Positions 1 through 6,868 of a stretch of DNA of 6,868 nucleotides are shown in pieces. Location: contig CAMLER010000277.1 in NCBI GenBank assembly GCA_946478915.1, forward strand, positions 1 through 6,868. Reading direction: 5' to 3'. The stretch comes from an uncultured Chryseolinea sp. (GTDB taxonomy: Bacteria; Bacteroidota; Bacteroidia; Cytophagales; Cyclobacteriaceae). The translations under genes were made by a program, and so were the position numbers. Positions within the stretch are counted from its first letter, which is position 1. Each line of letters starts with the position of its first letter. The notes beneath the pieces were generated by a model. That model saw nothing but the letters and a program-made list of their open reading frames with translations, was not told the origin of the DNA and ran no database searches.

Positions 1-3000
1 CACAATTTCATAACGTGCATAATTCAAGACCACCAAGGTAAGATGTGGATTGGAACACATGGTGGATTGGACGAATTGGATCCTGCGACAGGAAAATTTA
101 CCCATTATCGTCATGACCCCCGCGATAGCAATTCGCTGAGCAATGATCAGGTGAGGGTGTTGTATGAGGATCGGAAAGGTGATCTCTGGATAGGCACTGG
201 CAGTCCGTTTCTTGAGGAAACGCCGGAAGGTGCGGGCGGCTTAAATCGATTTGATAGAGCTAGCGGAAAATTTATCCGCTACATGAATGACCCTGGTGAT
301 TCGACGAGTTTGATTGATAATAGAGTGCGAGCGATACTCGAAGATAGTCATGGAAATTTTTGGGTAGGTACGTTTGGGGATGGGCTTCATACCATGAACC
401 GGGAAGCGGGAACTTTCCAACGGCATAGATACACGCCAAACGACCCGAACAAACTCAGTCGGCCTTACCTCCAACTTGGCGACCGACATACCAAATTGTT
501 CAATACTAGCGCTCCGGGGAGCGGAATCAGTTTTATCGTCGAAGCACAAGGTCGAATCTGGATTGGTGTGACTGTCGGTGGACTAAACGCTTATGACCTG
601 TCAACGAAAAAGATGACGCACTATGAGCCGGGATTAAGTCATGCCAACGGACTTCTGGACCAATCGTTTTGGTCTGCGCTGGTTACGCGCGATGGAAAAC
701 TCTTTCTGGGAACTTCGAGCAACGGGGATATCTATAGCGTCGATTCATCACCACTTCAATTGAGCCATCAGGAAATGGATAGGGCTCCGACAGCCTTTTA
801 CAAGGATTCAATTGGCAATATTTGGCTTGGCACGAGCTTCGGACTTAAGTACTTGGACAGAGCAACTGGACGGATTGAATCCATTGCTCATTTGGTTGGA
901 TTGAAACAGGATCAATGGATCCATTTAATGTACCCGGACCGTAAAGGTACGCTTTGGATTGGAACCCACGTTGGACTGATTGCTTACAACCCATTGACTA
1001 AGCGAAGTACACATTTTCGGCATTCGGGCATTGACTCCAAAAGTATTTCAAGCGATAGTATTTACTCCATACTCGAAGATCGACAGGGAAATTTGTGGGT
1101 GGGAACCGGTAGAGGTCTTGAACTGATGGATCGGAATGCTGGTACTTTTCGCCACTATAATCATGACCCGAACGACTCAACCACACTCAGCGGAAAAATA
1201 GTTACAGACATCCTTGAAGACACAAGCGGCGCCATCTGGGCAGTTACCCGATATACCTGGGCATCGGGTAGCCTGAATAAGCTGGACCGGCAAACGGGAT
1301 TGGTCAGGCGTTATCCAAAATTTACTGAAGTACTCGCCCTTGCGGAAGATTCCACATTTCTCTGGATCGCTTCGAGAAACAACCTTTACAGGATGTCAAT
1401 TGATACGGAGGAAGTAAAAAGATTTACGGACCCTCAAACTGGTGAAGGACTTCTCTCCATTCAAAATATTCTCCATGATCGACATCACAATCTTTGGGTA
1501 AACACGGTGGGTGGTCTAGTTCAAATCCCACCCACCCGTGATAAGGTCAGGAAGTTTGTTACTGGCTCGGGCAATACTGCAACCGGAGCTTATCAGGGAA
1601 AGAGACTGTTCTATGAGAGTGCATCAGGCGAGATTTTCTTTGGATATCGCCTAGGTTTCTATTCGTTCTTTCCCGAAAAACTTCGTCCGCCTGATAGGAG
1701 GCCACCGCAGATTGTTTTCCGAAACTTTAAACTTTCTGGTGGCGGTGACGAAATGAGCAAGGCTTCCTCCATGGAACATCTGATCAATGAAGGAAAACAT
1801 GTTGAACTTAACTATCAACAGGATGGCTTTGCTATCGACTTTGCGGGAATCCATTACGGTCAGCCGGAATTAAACAAACACTTATTTAAACTGGAAGGGT
1901 ATGACAAAACCTGGCATCAACCCATTTCAGCGAAAACCGCTTATTACTATAGCCTGCCTCCCGGCCGGTACACTTTCCGGGTGAAAGCAGCAAATGGCGA
2001 CGGTGTCTGGGCCGAAAGATCACTGGCTATTCTTATTCATCCACCCTGGTGGCGGACGTGGTGGGCATACACAATATACGTTACAACGTTCACCCTAGTA
2101 CTTGTTACGTTTATTCGATATCGAATTCGCCTTCAGCAGGAAAAATTGCTCCTTGAAAGAAAAGACTGGGAAGCCAGGCAACTCAAAGAACTGGACGAGA
2201 TGAAAACGCGATTCTTTTCAAATATCACGCATGAATTTCGAACGCCTCTTTCATTAATTATTCCGGCTGCCGAACAGTTGATGAAGGAACTATCACGATC
2301 AGATCATCTAAAAAAATTATCTGTTGTTAAACGGCAAGCCAATCAATTACTGCATCTCATCAACCAACTATTAGACCTTTCCAAACTTGAAAACGGAAGT
2401 ATGACCTTGGTTGAACAGCGCGGTGATATATCGGCCTTCACTACACAGCTCGTTGACTCGTTCCGACCTGCACTTGAGGAAAAGGGTGTTGTTTTGGAAA
2501 TGGACAATCAGCCAAACGAGTTCGTTTGGTATTTTGATGCAGACAAATGGGAAAAGATCGTTAATAACCTGCTGTCTAATGCATACAAATTCACGCCGGT
2601 TGGCGGAAAAATAAAAGTAAATTTCGAGCTAATCGAGTCGGGGCAGGAATCAAAATCAGCAATCCTCACGGTAGAGGACAACGGTATTGGTATACAGACC
2701 GACAAACTGCCCCACATCTTCGATCGATTTTACCAGGCGGATAGTTCCCGAACGCGGGGTTTTGAAGGAACAGGAATCGGCCTTGCATTAGTGAAGGAAA
2801 TGGTAGAGTTGTTGAAGGGAACCGTGATGGTGGAAAGCGTTGTGGGTGAAGGGACAAAGTTTATTGTTATACTACCCATTTCAAAAGCTGAACCGGATAG
2901 GGTTGACTCGATAACGCCCTCTCTTAATCTGGTTGAGGTTCGGCCTAAGATACCAGCAACGTCTAACGGAATCACCCAGGAAGATGACAGTCTTCCGCTA

Positions 3001-3756
3001 ATTTTAATAGTAGAAGACCATTCCGATCTGCGGGACTTCATCGCCGAATCATTAAATCGATCTTATCGTATTTTAACAGCCTCTACCGGAAAGCAGGGAT
3101 TAGCCTTGTGCCAGACACATTTGCCCGACATTGTAATCAGTGATGTCATGATGCCGGAAATGGATGGATTTGAACTGACTGACCTGATAAAGAAAAATCC
3201 AGATACCAATCATATTGCGGTCATTTTGCTTACGGCGAAAGCCGCTCAGGAAAGTAGGCTAACCGGTTTAAGTTTTGGAGCGGATGATTACCTCACCAAG
3301 CCCTTCCATTTTGATGAGTTAGTTCTCAGAATCCGAAACGTGATCGCCAGGCAGCAAAAGCTGCAACTTCGTTATCAACAGCAGTTAAAGGTTGATGCTG
3401 CACCGTTGACCGAAACGCTGCAGGACAAATTCTGGCAGTCGGTCTGCGACGCAATTGAGAAGGAATTGGATAACCCTGTCTTTGACGTCGATATGTTGGC
3501 TGCCGCTGTTAATACAAGCCGCAGAACATTATACCGAAAACTTTCTACTTTGACTGGCCTCAAGGCTAATGAGGTAATCCGTGACTACCGACTGAAAAGA
3601 TCAAAACAATTCTTAATGCAGGGCTTTTCCGTTTCAGAAACTGCGTATCGCGTCGGTTTTGAAAGCCCGTCTTATTTTGGAAAATGTTTTAAAGAAACCT
3701 ATCAGGTTACCCCTTCAGAATATCCGCAGCAGCAAATGGCACAAATGAAAGAGTAA
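1..3756 (+). CDS. Hybrid two-component system sensor/regulator (propeller - histidine kinase - receiver - AraC HTH), 5' partial
   Basis: One-protein phosphorelay that spans the inner membrane, senses a periplasmic ligand and controls transcription. The frame is open from base 1, so the ATG at 43 is internal: the 14 codons before it complete a propeller strand (Q-D-H-Q-G-K-M-W-I-G-T). Numbering residues from base 1: propeller blades about 1-510; a Y_Y_Y-type beta domain about 600-680 (G-Y-D-K-T-W near 633, P-P-G-R-Y-T-F near 653); one membrane helix about 687-706; a short coiled linker; HisKA with H744 in T-H-E-F-R-T-P; HATPase with N box 855-860, D893 in V-E-D-N-G-I-G-I and G-T-G-I-G-L near 923; receiver about 1001-1117 with acidic pair E1005/D1006, phospho-acceptor D1048, T1078 and K1100; AraC-type double HTH about 1143-1241. 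All catalytic residues seen are intact, so it should be active. The signal peptide and first blades are missing to the left. The ligand cannot be read from sequence. It stops at TAA 3754, 69 bp before the receptor gene. Confidence 0.95.
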   Translation, partial: HNFITCIIQDHQGKMWIGTHGGLDELDPATGKFTHYRHDPRDSNSLSNDQVRVLYEDRKGDLWIGTGSPFLEETPEGAGGLNRFDRASGKFIRYMNDPGDSTSLIDNRVRAILEDSHGNFWVGTFGDGLHTMNREAGTFQRHRYTPNDPNKLSRPYLQLGDRHTKLFNTSAPGSGISFIVEAQGRIWIGVTVGGLNAYDLSTKKMTHYEPGLSHANGLLDQSFWSALVTRDGKLFLGTSSNGDIYSVDSSPLQLSHQEMDRAPTAFYKDSIGNIWLGTSFGLKYLDRATGRIESIAHLVGLKQDQWIHLMYPDRKGTLWIGTHVGLIAYNPLTKRSTHFRHSGIDSKSISSDSIYSILEDRQGNLWVGTGRGLELMDRNAGTFRHYNHDPNDSTTLSGKIVTDILEDTSGAIWAVTRYTWASGSLNKLDRQTGLVRRYPKFTEVLALAEDSTFLWIASRNNLYRMSIDTEEVKRFTDPQTGEGLLSIQNILHDRHHNLWVNTVGGLVQIPPTRDKVRKFVTGSGNTATGAYQGKRLFYESASGEIFFGYRLGFYSFFPEKLRPPDRRPPQIVFRNFKLSGGGDEMSKASSMEHLINEGKHVELNYQQDGFAIDFAGIHYGQPELNKHLFKLEGYDKTWHQPISAKTAYYYSLPPGRYTFRVKAANGDGVWAERSLAILIHPPWWRTWWAYTIYVTTFTLVLVTFIRYRIRLQQEKLLLERKDWEARQLKELDEMKTRFFSNITHEFRTPLSLIIPAAEQLMKELSRSDHLKKLSVVKRQANQLLHLINQLLDLSKLENGSMTLVEQRGDISAFTTQLVDSFRPALEEKGVVLEMDNQPNEFVWYFDADKWEKIVNNLLSNAYKFTPVGGKIKVNFELIESGQESKSAILTVEDNGIGIQTDKLPHIFDRFYQADSSRTRGFEGTGIGLALVKEMVELLKGTVMVESVVGEGTKFIVILPISKAEPDRVDSITPSLNLVEVRPKIPATSNGITQEDDSLPLILIVEDHSDLRDFIAESLNRSYRILTASTGKQGLALCQTHLPDIVISDVMMPEMDGFELTDLIKKNPDTNHIAVILLTAKAAQESRLTGLSFGADDYLTKPFHFDELVLRIRNVIARQQKLQLRYQQQLKVDAAPLTETLQDKFWQSVCDAIEKELDNPVFDVDMLAAAVNTSRRTLYRKLSTLTGLKANEVIRDYRLKRSKQFLMQGFSVSETAYRVGFESPSYFGKCFKETYQVTPSEYPQQQMAQMKE
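46..1515 (+). repeat. Array of about 11 Reg_prop beta-propeller blades within the sensor gene
   Basis: These are protein-level repeats forming the periplasmic sensor. The blade signature D-x-x-G-x-[LI]-W-[IV]-G-T-x-x-G-L recurs with its Trp (or Phe) codon at 46, 187, 361, 559, 703, 823, 955, 1096, 1237, 1363 and 1495, a spacing of 40-66 residues. The last three blades are degenerate (W-A-V-T, W-I-A-S, W-V-N-T). Several interblade loops share an H/N-D-P-x-D-S-x-S-L-S pattern (for example near bases 112-141, 289-315 and 1165-1190). Family members usually carry about 14 blades as two seven-bladed propellers, so roughly three blades probably lie left of the window. The DNA is only patchily conserved between copies (for example atactcgaaga near 336 and 1071), so these are old duplications. 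Confidence 0.85.
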
Positions 3757-3773
3757 TTGGCACGATTGGAAGA

Positions 3774-3785
3774 GCCCTGCAGGGC
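3774..3785. promoter_or_regulatory. Perfect 12-bp palindrome in the sensor-receptor spacer
   Basis: GCCCTGCAGGGC is its own reverse complement. It lies 18 bp after the sensor stop codon and 41 bp before the receptor ATG. There is no loop and no following T-run, so it is not a convincing terminator. It could be a small operator or chance: a perfect 12-mer palindrome is expected about once or twice in a window of this size, though seldom in a 69-bp spacer. Its centre is 27 bp from the centre of the larger dyad at 3795-3818. Confidence 0.3.
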
Positions 3786-3794
3786 GATTCAAAC

Positions 3795-3818
3795 GAGGTT
3801 TGTGATATCACTAACCTC
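3795..3818. promoter_or_regulatory. 24-bp near-perfect inverted repeat just upstream of the receptor start (candidate operator or 5'-UTR hairpin)
   Basis: The left half GAGGTTTGTGAT and right half ATCACTAACCTC pair at 11 of 12 positions. The only mismatch is T3801 against T3812, and the central GTGATATCAC is perfect. The dyad ends 7 nt before the ATG at 3826, where a ribosome would load. As DNA it looks like a site for a dimeric regulator. As RNA it could fold into a GAGGUU/AACCUC stem, a U-U mismatch, a GUG/CAC stem and an AUAU loop. No T-run follows, which argues against a terminator. The left half contains GAGGTTTG, matching 5 of 6 fixed bases of the Bacteroidota -7 element TAnnTTTG, but I see no well-spaced -33 element, so overlap with a promoter is only possible. 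The dyad is seen directly; its function is inferred. Confidence 0.5.
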
Positions 3819-3825
3819 AGATGCC

Positions 3826-6264
3826 ATGAAACAAAATAACCGATTTCAGCTAAACAGTTGCCTGCTTTTACTTGTCATTTTAAGCCCTTGCTTTAATGCA
3901 AAAGCACAATCACTTGTAGGGAAGGTAGTGCAACAAGATGGCAAAGGCCTGCCCTTTGTGAACGTCCTTTTGTTGAACGACAAGGATTCGACCCTTGTAA
4001 AAGCTGCCGTGACCGATACCGCCGGGTTATATTTTATCGACAAGGCTAGGCCAGGTATCTATCTCCTCTCAGCAAGTATGGTTGGGTTCAAGAAAGCGTA
4101 TTCGTCCAGGATTAGTATAGAGGAGACCACGACGACCAAACAAGTACCCGATATAACAATCACTGCCGAAACAACACAGCTTCGTGAAGTTACCGTAACC
4201 GGGCAACGTCCCTTCGTAGAGCAGCAAATTGACCGGACAATTGTCAACGTAGCCAATAGTATTATTGCCGGTGGAAGCACGGCGTTGGAAGTTTTGGAAA
4301 AAGCTCCTGGAGTAACAGTAGACCGTCAAAACGATCAGGTACAGCTCAGAGGCAAAGATGGGGTGATTATTCAAATCAATGGGAAGGAAACTAACCTTGC
4401 CAGCCAGGAAGTAGTCGCCCTGCTAAGAGGTACTAATAGCGACAATATTGATAAGATTGAACTTATCACCAATCCATCCGCGCGATATGATGCCGCAGGC
4501 AACTCAGGTATCATAAATATTGTAATGAAGAAGGACAACAATCTAGGAACAAACGGCATGATTTCAGTGGCAGGTGGTGCCGGTCGATACGGCCGGGCGC
4601 GTGGACGCGCGCAAGTGAATCACAGAAGTCAGCGATTTAATGTATTTGGAAATTACGGCATTAACTATAACGGCAACTATTTTCACCTCCGCATGGAACG
4701 GGAATTTAGCGACGGCGATCATCATAATTTTGCTGTTCAGAACACCTACCTGCGAATTCCTGATTTTTCCCAGAATGCAAAAGCAGGAATGGAGTTTAAC
4801 ATAAGTAAGAACAGTTCAATAGGCTTCCTCTGGACAGGTTTTTGGAATAGTCGCGATGAAGAGGGCGATGCAGGAAGCACGTTTAGTTCAGAAAAAGGAG
4901 CTCCCTTTTATCTGGATGCACAAACCGACAAAACTCTTGTGAGCAAATTGACGAACCAGGTAGCCAATTTTAACCTCCAACACAAGTTCGGAAATAATGG
5001 AGGACAGTTGACTGCGGACGTGGACTTTGGATGGTTCGACCGAAGCTTTTTGAATGATCTAATTACAACTACTGTGACATCCGACCAACCTCACCCTCTA
5101 ACTAGTGAATTGTTTATTGAAATGCCGTCGGAAATTTCATTGTATACTATCAAGAGCGATTATGGCCGCCCGGTTTCCGGAAGTTGGAAAATGGAAACAG
5201 GTGTGAAATTCAGCAGCGTAACCAGCGAAAACAATTTAAAAGTCAGTGAAGGAGATATTGGAAATCTTCAGCCAAACCTAGCGCTGGGAAATCATTTTAA
5301 ATTTAAAGAAGAGATAACAGCAGGTTATATCAATCTTGCTGGCAAACTTTCGGATAAGACAGATCTTCAAGCCGGGCTGCGCGTTGAACATACAGAATCG
5401 CTTGCCAACTCAATCACAACGGATAGGGTAGTTAAAAGAGATTATATCAACTTTTTTCCCAGCTTTTTCATTTCAACCGCACTGTCTAAGAAACAAACCC
5501 TCGCATTAACGTACAGCAGAAGAATAGACCGACCAAATTACCAGAATTTGAATCCGGGACGTTCTTATGTCGATCCATATTTCTATTCAGAAGGAAATCC
5601 TTTTCTTCGTCCGCAATATACTCACTCAGTAGAGCTCAAACATGGACTAAACAGCAGCATATTTACATCTTTTACTGCCAGCTTTATTGATGAATACATC
5701 GCTTATTTTGTACAACCTGCGGACAGTGTTCAATCACAGCGCATTCCTGTTAATACGGGTGAATCCCAGGTGTACACCGCATCTGTAAGTTTTCCATTAA
5801 CACCGGCAAAGGGGTGGACCATGCAAGCTACTATCGTTGGCCTTTATGCAAGATATCAATTCCTGTATTTGGAAACGATGCAAAGACCCGAACAGCTTAC
5901 CGCACGGCTGACTGTTTCGAATGCGTGGATCCTGGGTAAAGGTTGGAGCTTTGAGTTATCAGGGTGGGTTAACGCTCCTGCGGTAAATGCTCTTCACCGT
6001 TCACCGTGGTTAGGTAGTGCTGATGCCGGCCTGCAAAAAGTTATAAAAACCAGACTCAAGGCTAGACTTACGTTACAGGACATGTTCCATACGAATCATA
6101 TTCGTTCAGTGGTCGATGCCGCAGGGTTTGTGAGAAAGAGTAAACTCGACTTTGATACCCGCGTCGTTTTGCTAAACCTAACATACAACTTTGGCAACCA
6201 AAAGGTAAAAGGAATGGCACAACGGAAGACCGGGTCTGAAGAGGAGTTGAAGCGGAGTAATTGA
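3826..6264 (+). CDS. TonB-dependent receptor-like outer-membrane beta-barrel protein (OMP_b-brl_3 type)
   Basis: Outer-membrane protein of 812 residues, probably a ligand-binding importer energised by TonB or a close relative. An in-frame TTG at 3757 would add 23 polar residues. The ATG at 3826 is preferred because it opens directly on a signal peptide: basic start, L-L-L-L-V-I-L core and A-K-A cleavage site after residue 27. Residues 29 to about 115 form a carboxypeptidase-regulatory-like beta domain (V-G-K-V-V-Q-Q-D-G, G-I-Y-L-L-S-A-S-M-V-G-F). The plug begins with L-R-E-V-T-V-T-G at 119 and runs to about 236, including I-T-N-P-S-A-R-Y-D near 214. The barrel fills the rest, with the family signature R-R-I-D-R-P-N-Y near 565 and G-N-P-F-L-R-P near 590. 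The last strand (L-T-Y-N-F) is followed by a polar tail of about 23 residues, normal for this family. It is shorter than SusC (about 1000 residues) and has no SusD neighbour. The substrate is unknown. The sensor upstream is a likely regulator. Confidence 0.92.
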   Translation: MKQNNRFQLNSCLLLLVILSPCFNAKAQSLVGKVVQQDGKGLPFVNVLLLNDKDSTLVKAAVTDTAGLYFIDKARPGIYLLSASMVGFKKAYSSRISIEETTTTKQVPDITITAETTQLREVTVTGQRPFVEQQIDRTIVNVANSIIAGGSTALEVLEKAPGVTVDRQNDQVQLRGKDGVIIQINGKETNLASQEVVALLRGTNSDNIDKIELITNPSARYDAAGNSGIINIVMKKDNNLGTNGMISVAGGAGRYGRARGRAQVNHRSQRFNVFGNYGINYNGNYFHLRMEREFSDGDHHNFAVQNTYLRIPDFSQNAKAGMEFNISKNSSIGFLWTGFWNSRDEEGDAGSTFSSEKGAPFYLDAQTDKTLVSKLTNQVANFNLQHKFGNNGGQLTADVDFGWFDRSFLNDLITTTVTSDQPHPLTSELFIEMPSEISLYTIKSDYGRPVSGSWKMETGVKFSSVTSENNLKVSEGDIGNLQPNLALGNHFKFKEEITAGYINLAGKLSDKTDLQAGLRVEHTESLANSITTDRVVKRDYINFFPSFFISTALSKKQTLALTYSRRIDRPNYQNLNPGRSYVDPYFYSEGNPFLRPQYTHSVELKHGLNSSIFTSFTASFIDEYIAYFVQPADSVQSQRIPVNTGESQVYTASVSFPLTPAKGWTMQATIVGLYARYQFLYLETMQRPEQLTARLTVSNAWILGKGWSFELSGWVNAPAVNALHRSPWLGSADAGLQKVIKTRLKARLTLQDMFHTNHIRSVVDAAGFVRKSKLDFDTRVVLLNLTYNFGNQKVKGMAQRKTGSEEELKRSN

Positions 6265-6509
6265 AGTAATCGGTAATAACACTTCATCTTCAACCGCGCT
6301 ATTCACATTCAAGTATCTTCGAACTTGTTCGGGGCTTGATATAATGCGCATAATCATGCCGTTGTGTTAATACCTTTAGTGCATTTTGCAGCCGATCAGT
6401 TGTCACAGCCGGAATTTTGGCAATTATAGTTTCAGGTCTATTATTTTGTTTGACTCCGAAAAAGAATCCCGAAGGGCATTTAAGGCGATTAGCGATCAGC
6501 AGACCACCC
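6265..6509. other. Convergent intergenic region with no supported gene
   Basis: This stretch of 245 bp separates the ends of two convergent genes. I see no strong terminator for the plus-strand receptor gene: the short inverted repeats CGAAC/GTTCG (6320-6331) and CAAGT/ACTTG (6310-6327) overlap each other, are weak and have no T-run. A 75-codon minus-strand frame (6299-6526) and a 70-codon plus-strand frame (6386-6598) cross it, but neither has family support that I can confirm. Confidence 0.6.
6458..6482 (-). terminator. Weak candidate intrinsic terminator for the DUF998-like gene
   Basis: Read on the minus strand, AATGCCC-TTC-GGGATT forms a stem of three A-T pairs, one bulged G and three G-C pairs. 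It is followed directly by CTTTTTC. It lies about 30 nt past the stop codon of the minus-strand gene, a suitable distance. The stem is short and bulged, so termination may be poor. A second hairpin, ACCCC/GGGGT with a TAAC loop (6506-6519), overlaps the stop codon but lacks a T-run. Confidence 0.3.
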
Positions 6510-6868
6510 CTAACGGGGTTGAACATCAGTCAGTGTCGTTCGTCGCATCAGAGCAATGGCTAACACAACTATCCAAAGCAGAAAAAGGCCAATATTAATT
6601 CTCTCCCAAATACCCATCATCGGTGTGGGAAGATTCGCTTCCATTTTGCGAGCATCCATCCATGTCAATAACCCGAACGGTATAAATAAAACTGCTGTCA
6701 CAATAGAATAAATTCGAAAAGATTTCCCTAATGCTGCTGCACCGAAACCTATCGTCAACAACATTAGAACAATCGTCACCACAGAAAAAATAATGTGCAA
6801 GGAATCAGAGAATGTACCGCCGCCTGAAGCCAGCACTTCGCGTGTATGCATTGGTGCAAAGGGCCATC
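6510..6868 (-). CDS. DUF998-like integral membrane protein, 5' partial (C-terminal part)
   Basis: The minus-strand frame is open to the right edge. Five codons (W-P-F-A-P) precede the internal Met at 6851, so the true start lies outside the window and about 118 residues are visible, ending at TAG 6512-6510. Three hydrophobic helices can be seen: one after S-D-S-L-H (I-I-F-S-V-V-T-I-V-L-M-L-L), one at I-Y-S-I-V-T-A-V-L-F-I-P-F-G-L-L, and a last one after G-I-W-E-R-I-N-I-G (L-F-L-L-W-I-V-V-L-A-I-A-L). The H-T-R-E-V-L-A-S-G-G-G-T entry, the P-T-P-M-M-G-I-W-E-R-I-N loop and the Trp in the last helix fit the second half of DUF998 proteins, which have about six helices and roughly 200 residues. The assignment rests on recall of the family, not a search. 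The family's function is unknown. The gene converges on the receptor gene, so a shared operon is excluded. Confidence 0.75.
   Translation of the reverse strand, partial: WPFAPMHTREVLASGGGTFSDSLHIIFSVVTIVLMLLTIGFGAAALGKSFRIYSIVTAVLFIPFGLLTWMDARKMEANLPTPMMGIWERINIGLFLLWIVVLAIALMRRTTLTDVQPR

Noticed and set aside
43..45. ATG at 43 as the start of the sensor gene
   Set aside because: The upstream codons are open to base 1 and complete a propeller strand, and no signal peptide follows the ATG. The gene starts outside the window.
2730..3041. 103-codon minus-strand frame inside the sensor gene
   Set aside because: It is opposite the conserved kinase ATP-binding region; the sense frame fully explains the sequence.
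3696..3708. AACCT/AGGTT inverted repeat with a 3-nt loop near the end of the sensor gene
   Set aside because: It encodes conserved residues of the DNA-binding domain (E-T-Y-Q-V-T-P), has only 5 pairs and no T-run.
3757..3825. TTG at 3757, directly after the sensor stop, as the receptor start
   Set aside because: It would add 23 residues without a signal-peptide character before a clean signal peptide at the ATG 3826, and would make the dyad coding.
3880..3893. Possible lipobox (L-S-P-C) in the receptor signal peptide
   Set aside because: Pro just before Cys is unfavourable for lipoprotein processing, and a good A-K-A site follows within five residues. Barrel receptors of this kind are not expected to be lipoproteins.
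6386..6598. 70-codon plus-strand frame
   Set aside because: Its second half is antisense to the well-supported DUF998-like coding sequence and it has no recognisable domain.
1..6868. CRISPR arrays, tRNA or rRNA genes, intact insertion sequences
   Set aside because: No regularly spaced DNA repeats, RNA-gene signatures or intact transposase frames were seen on either strand.

Overview
The window looks like Bacteroidota DNA, probably Cytophagales or Chitinophagales. This rests on two family-level hallmarks: a one-protein hybrid two-component system (periplasmic propellers, histidine kinase, receiver and AraC-type DNA-binding domain in a single chain), and an outer-membrane protein with an N-terminal carboxypeptidase-regulatory-like domain, a plug and an OMP_b-brl_3 type barrel. 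No species can be named from sequence alone.

Layout. Bases 1-3756 (+) hold the hybrid sensor/regulator, which enters the window already in frame and lacks its N-terminus. A 69-bp spacer (3757-3825) follows. It is unusual because it carries a perfect 12-bp palindrome (3774-3785) and a 24-bp near-perfect dyad (3795-3818) that ends 7 nt before the next start codon. Bases 3826-6264 (+) hold a complete TonB-dependent-receptor-like outer-membrane protein of 812 residues. Bases 6265-6509 are a convergent intergenic stretch with no gene I can support, only a weak minus-strand terminator candidate. Bases 6510-6868 (-) hold the C-terminal part of a DUF998-like membrane protein that runs off the right edge.

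How the parts may work together (inference). The sensor would detect a ligand in the periplasm and phosphorylate its own receiver, and its AraC-type domain would then act on nearby promoters. The obvious local target is the receptor gene just downstream on the same strand, which would import or bind the related substrate. There is no SusD partner and no glycoside hydrolase in view, and the receptor is not the long SusC type, so a polysaccharide-utilisation role should not be assumed. The dyad before the receptor start is the least explained piece of sequence in the window. The DUF998 gene is convergent and probably unrelated in function.
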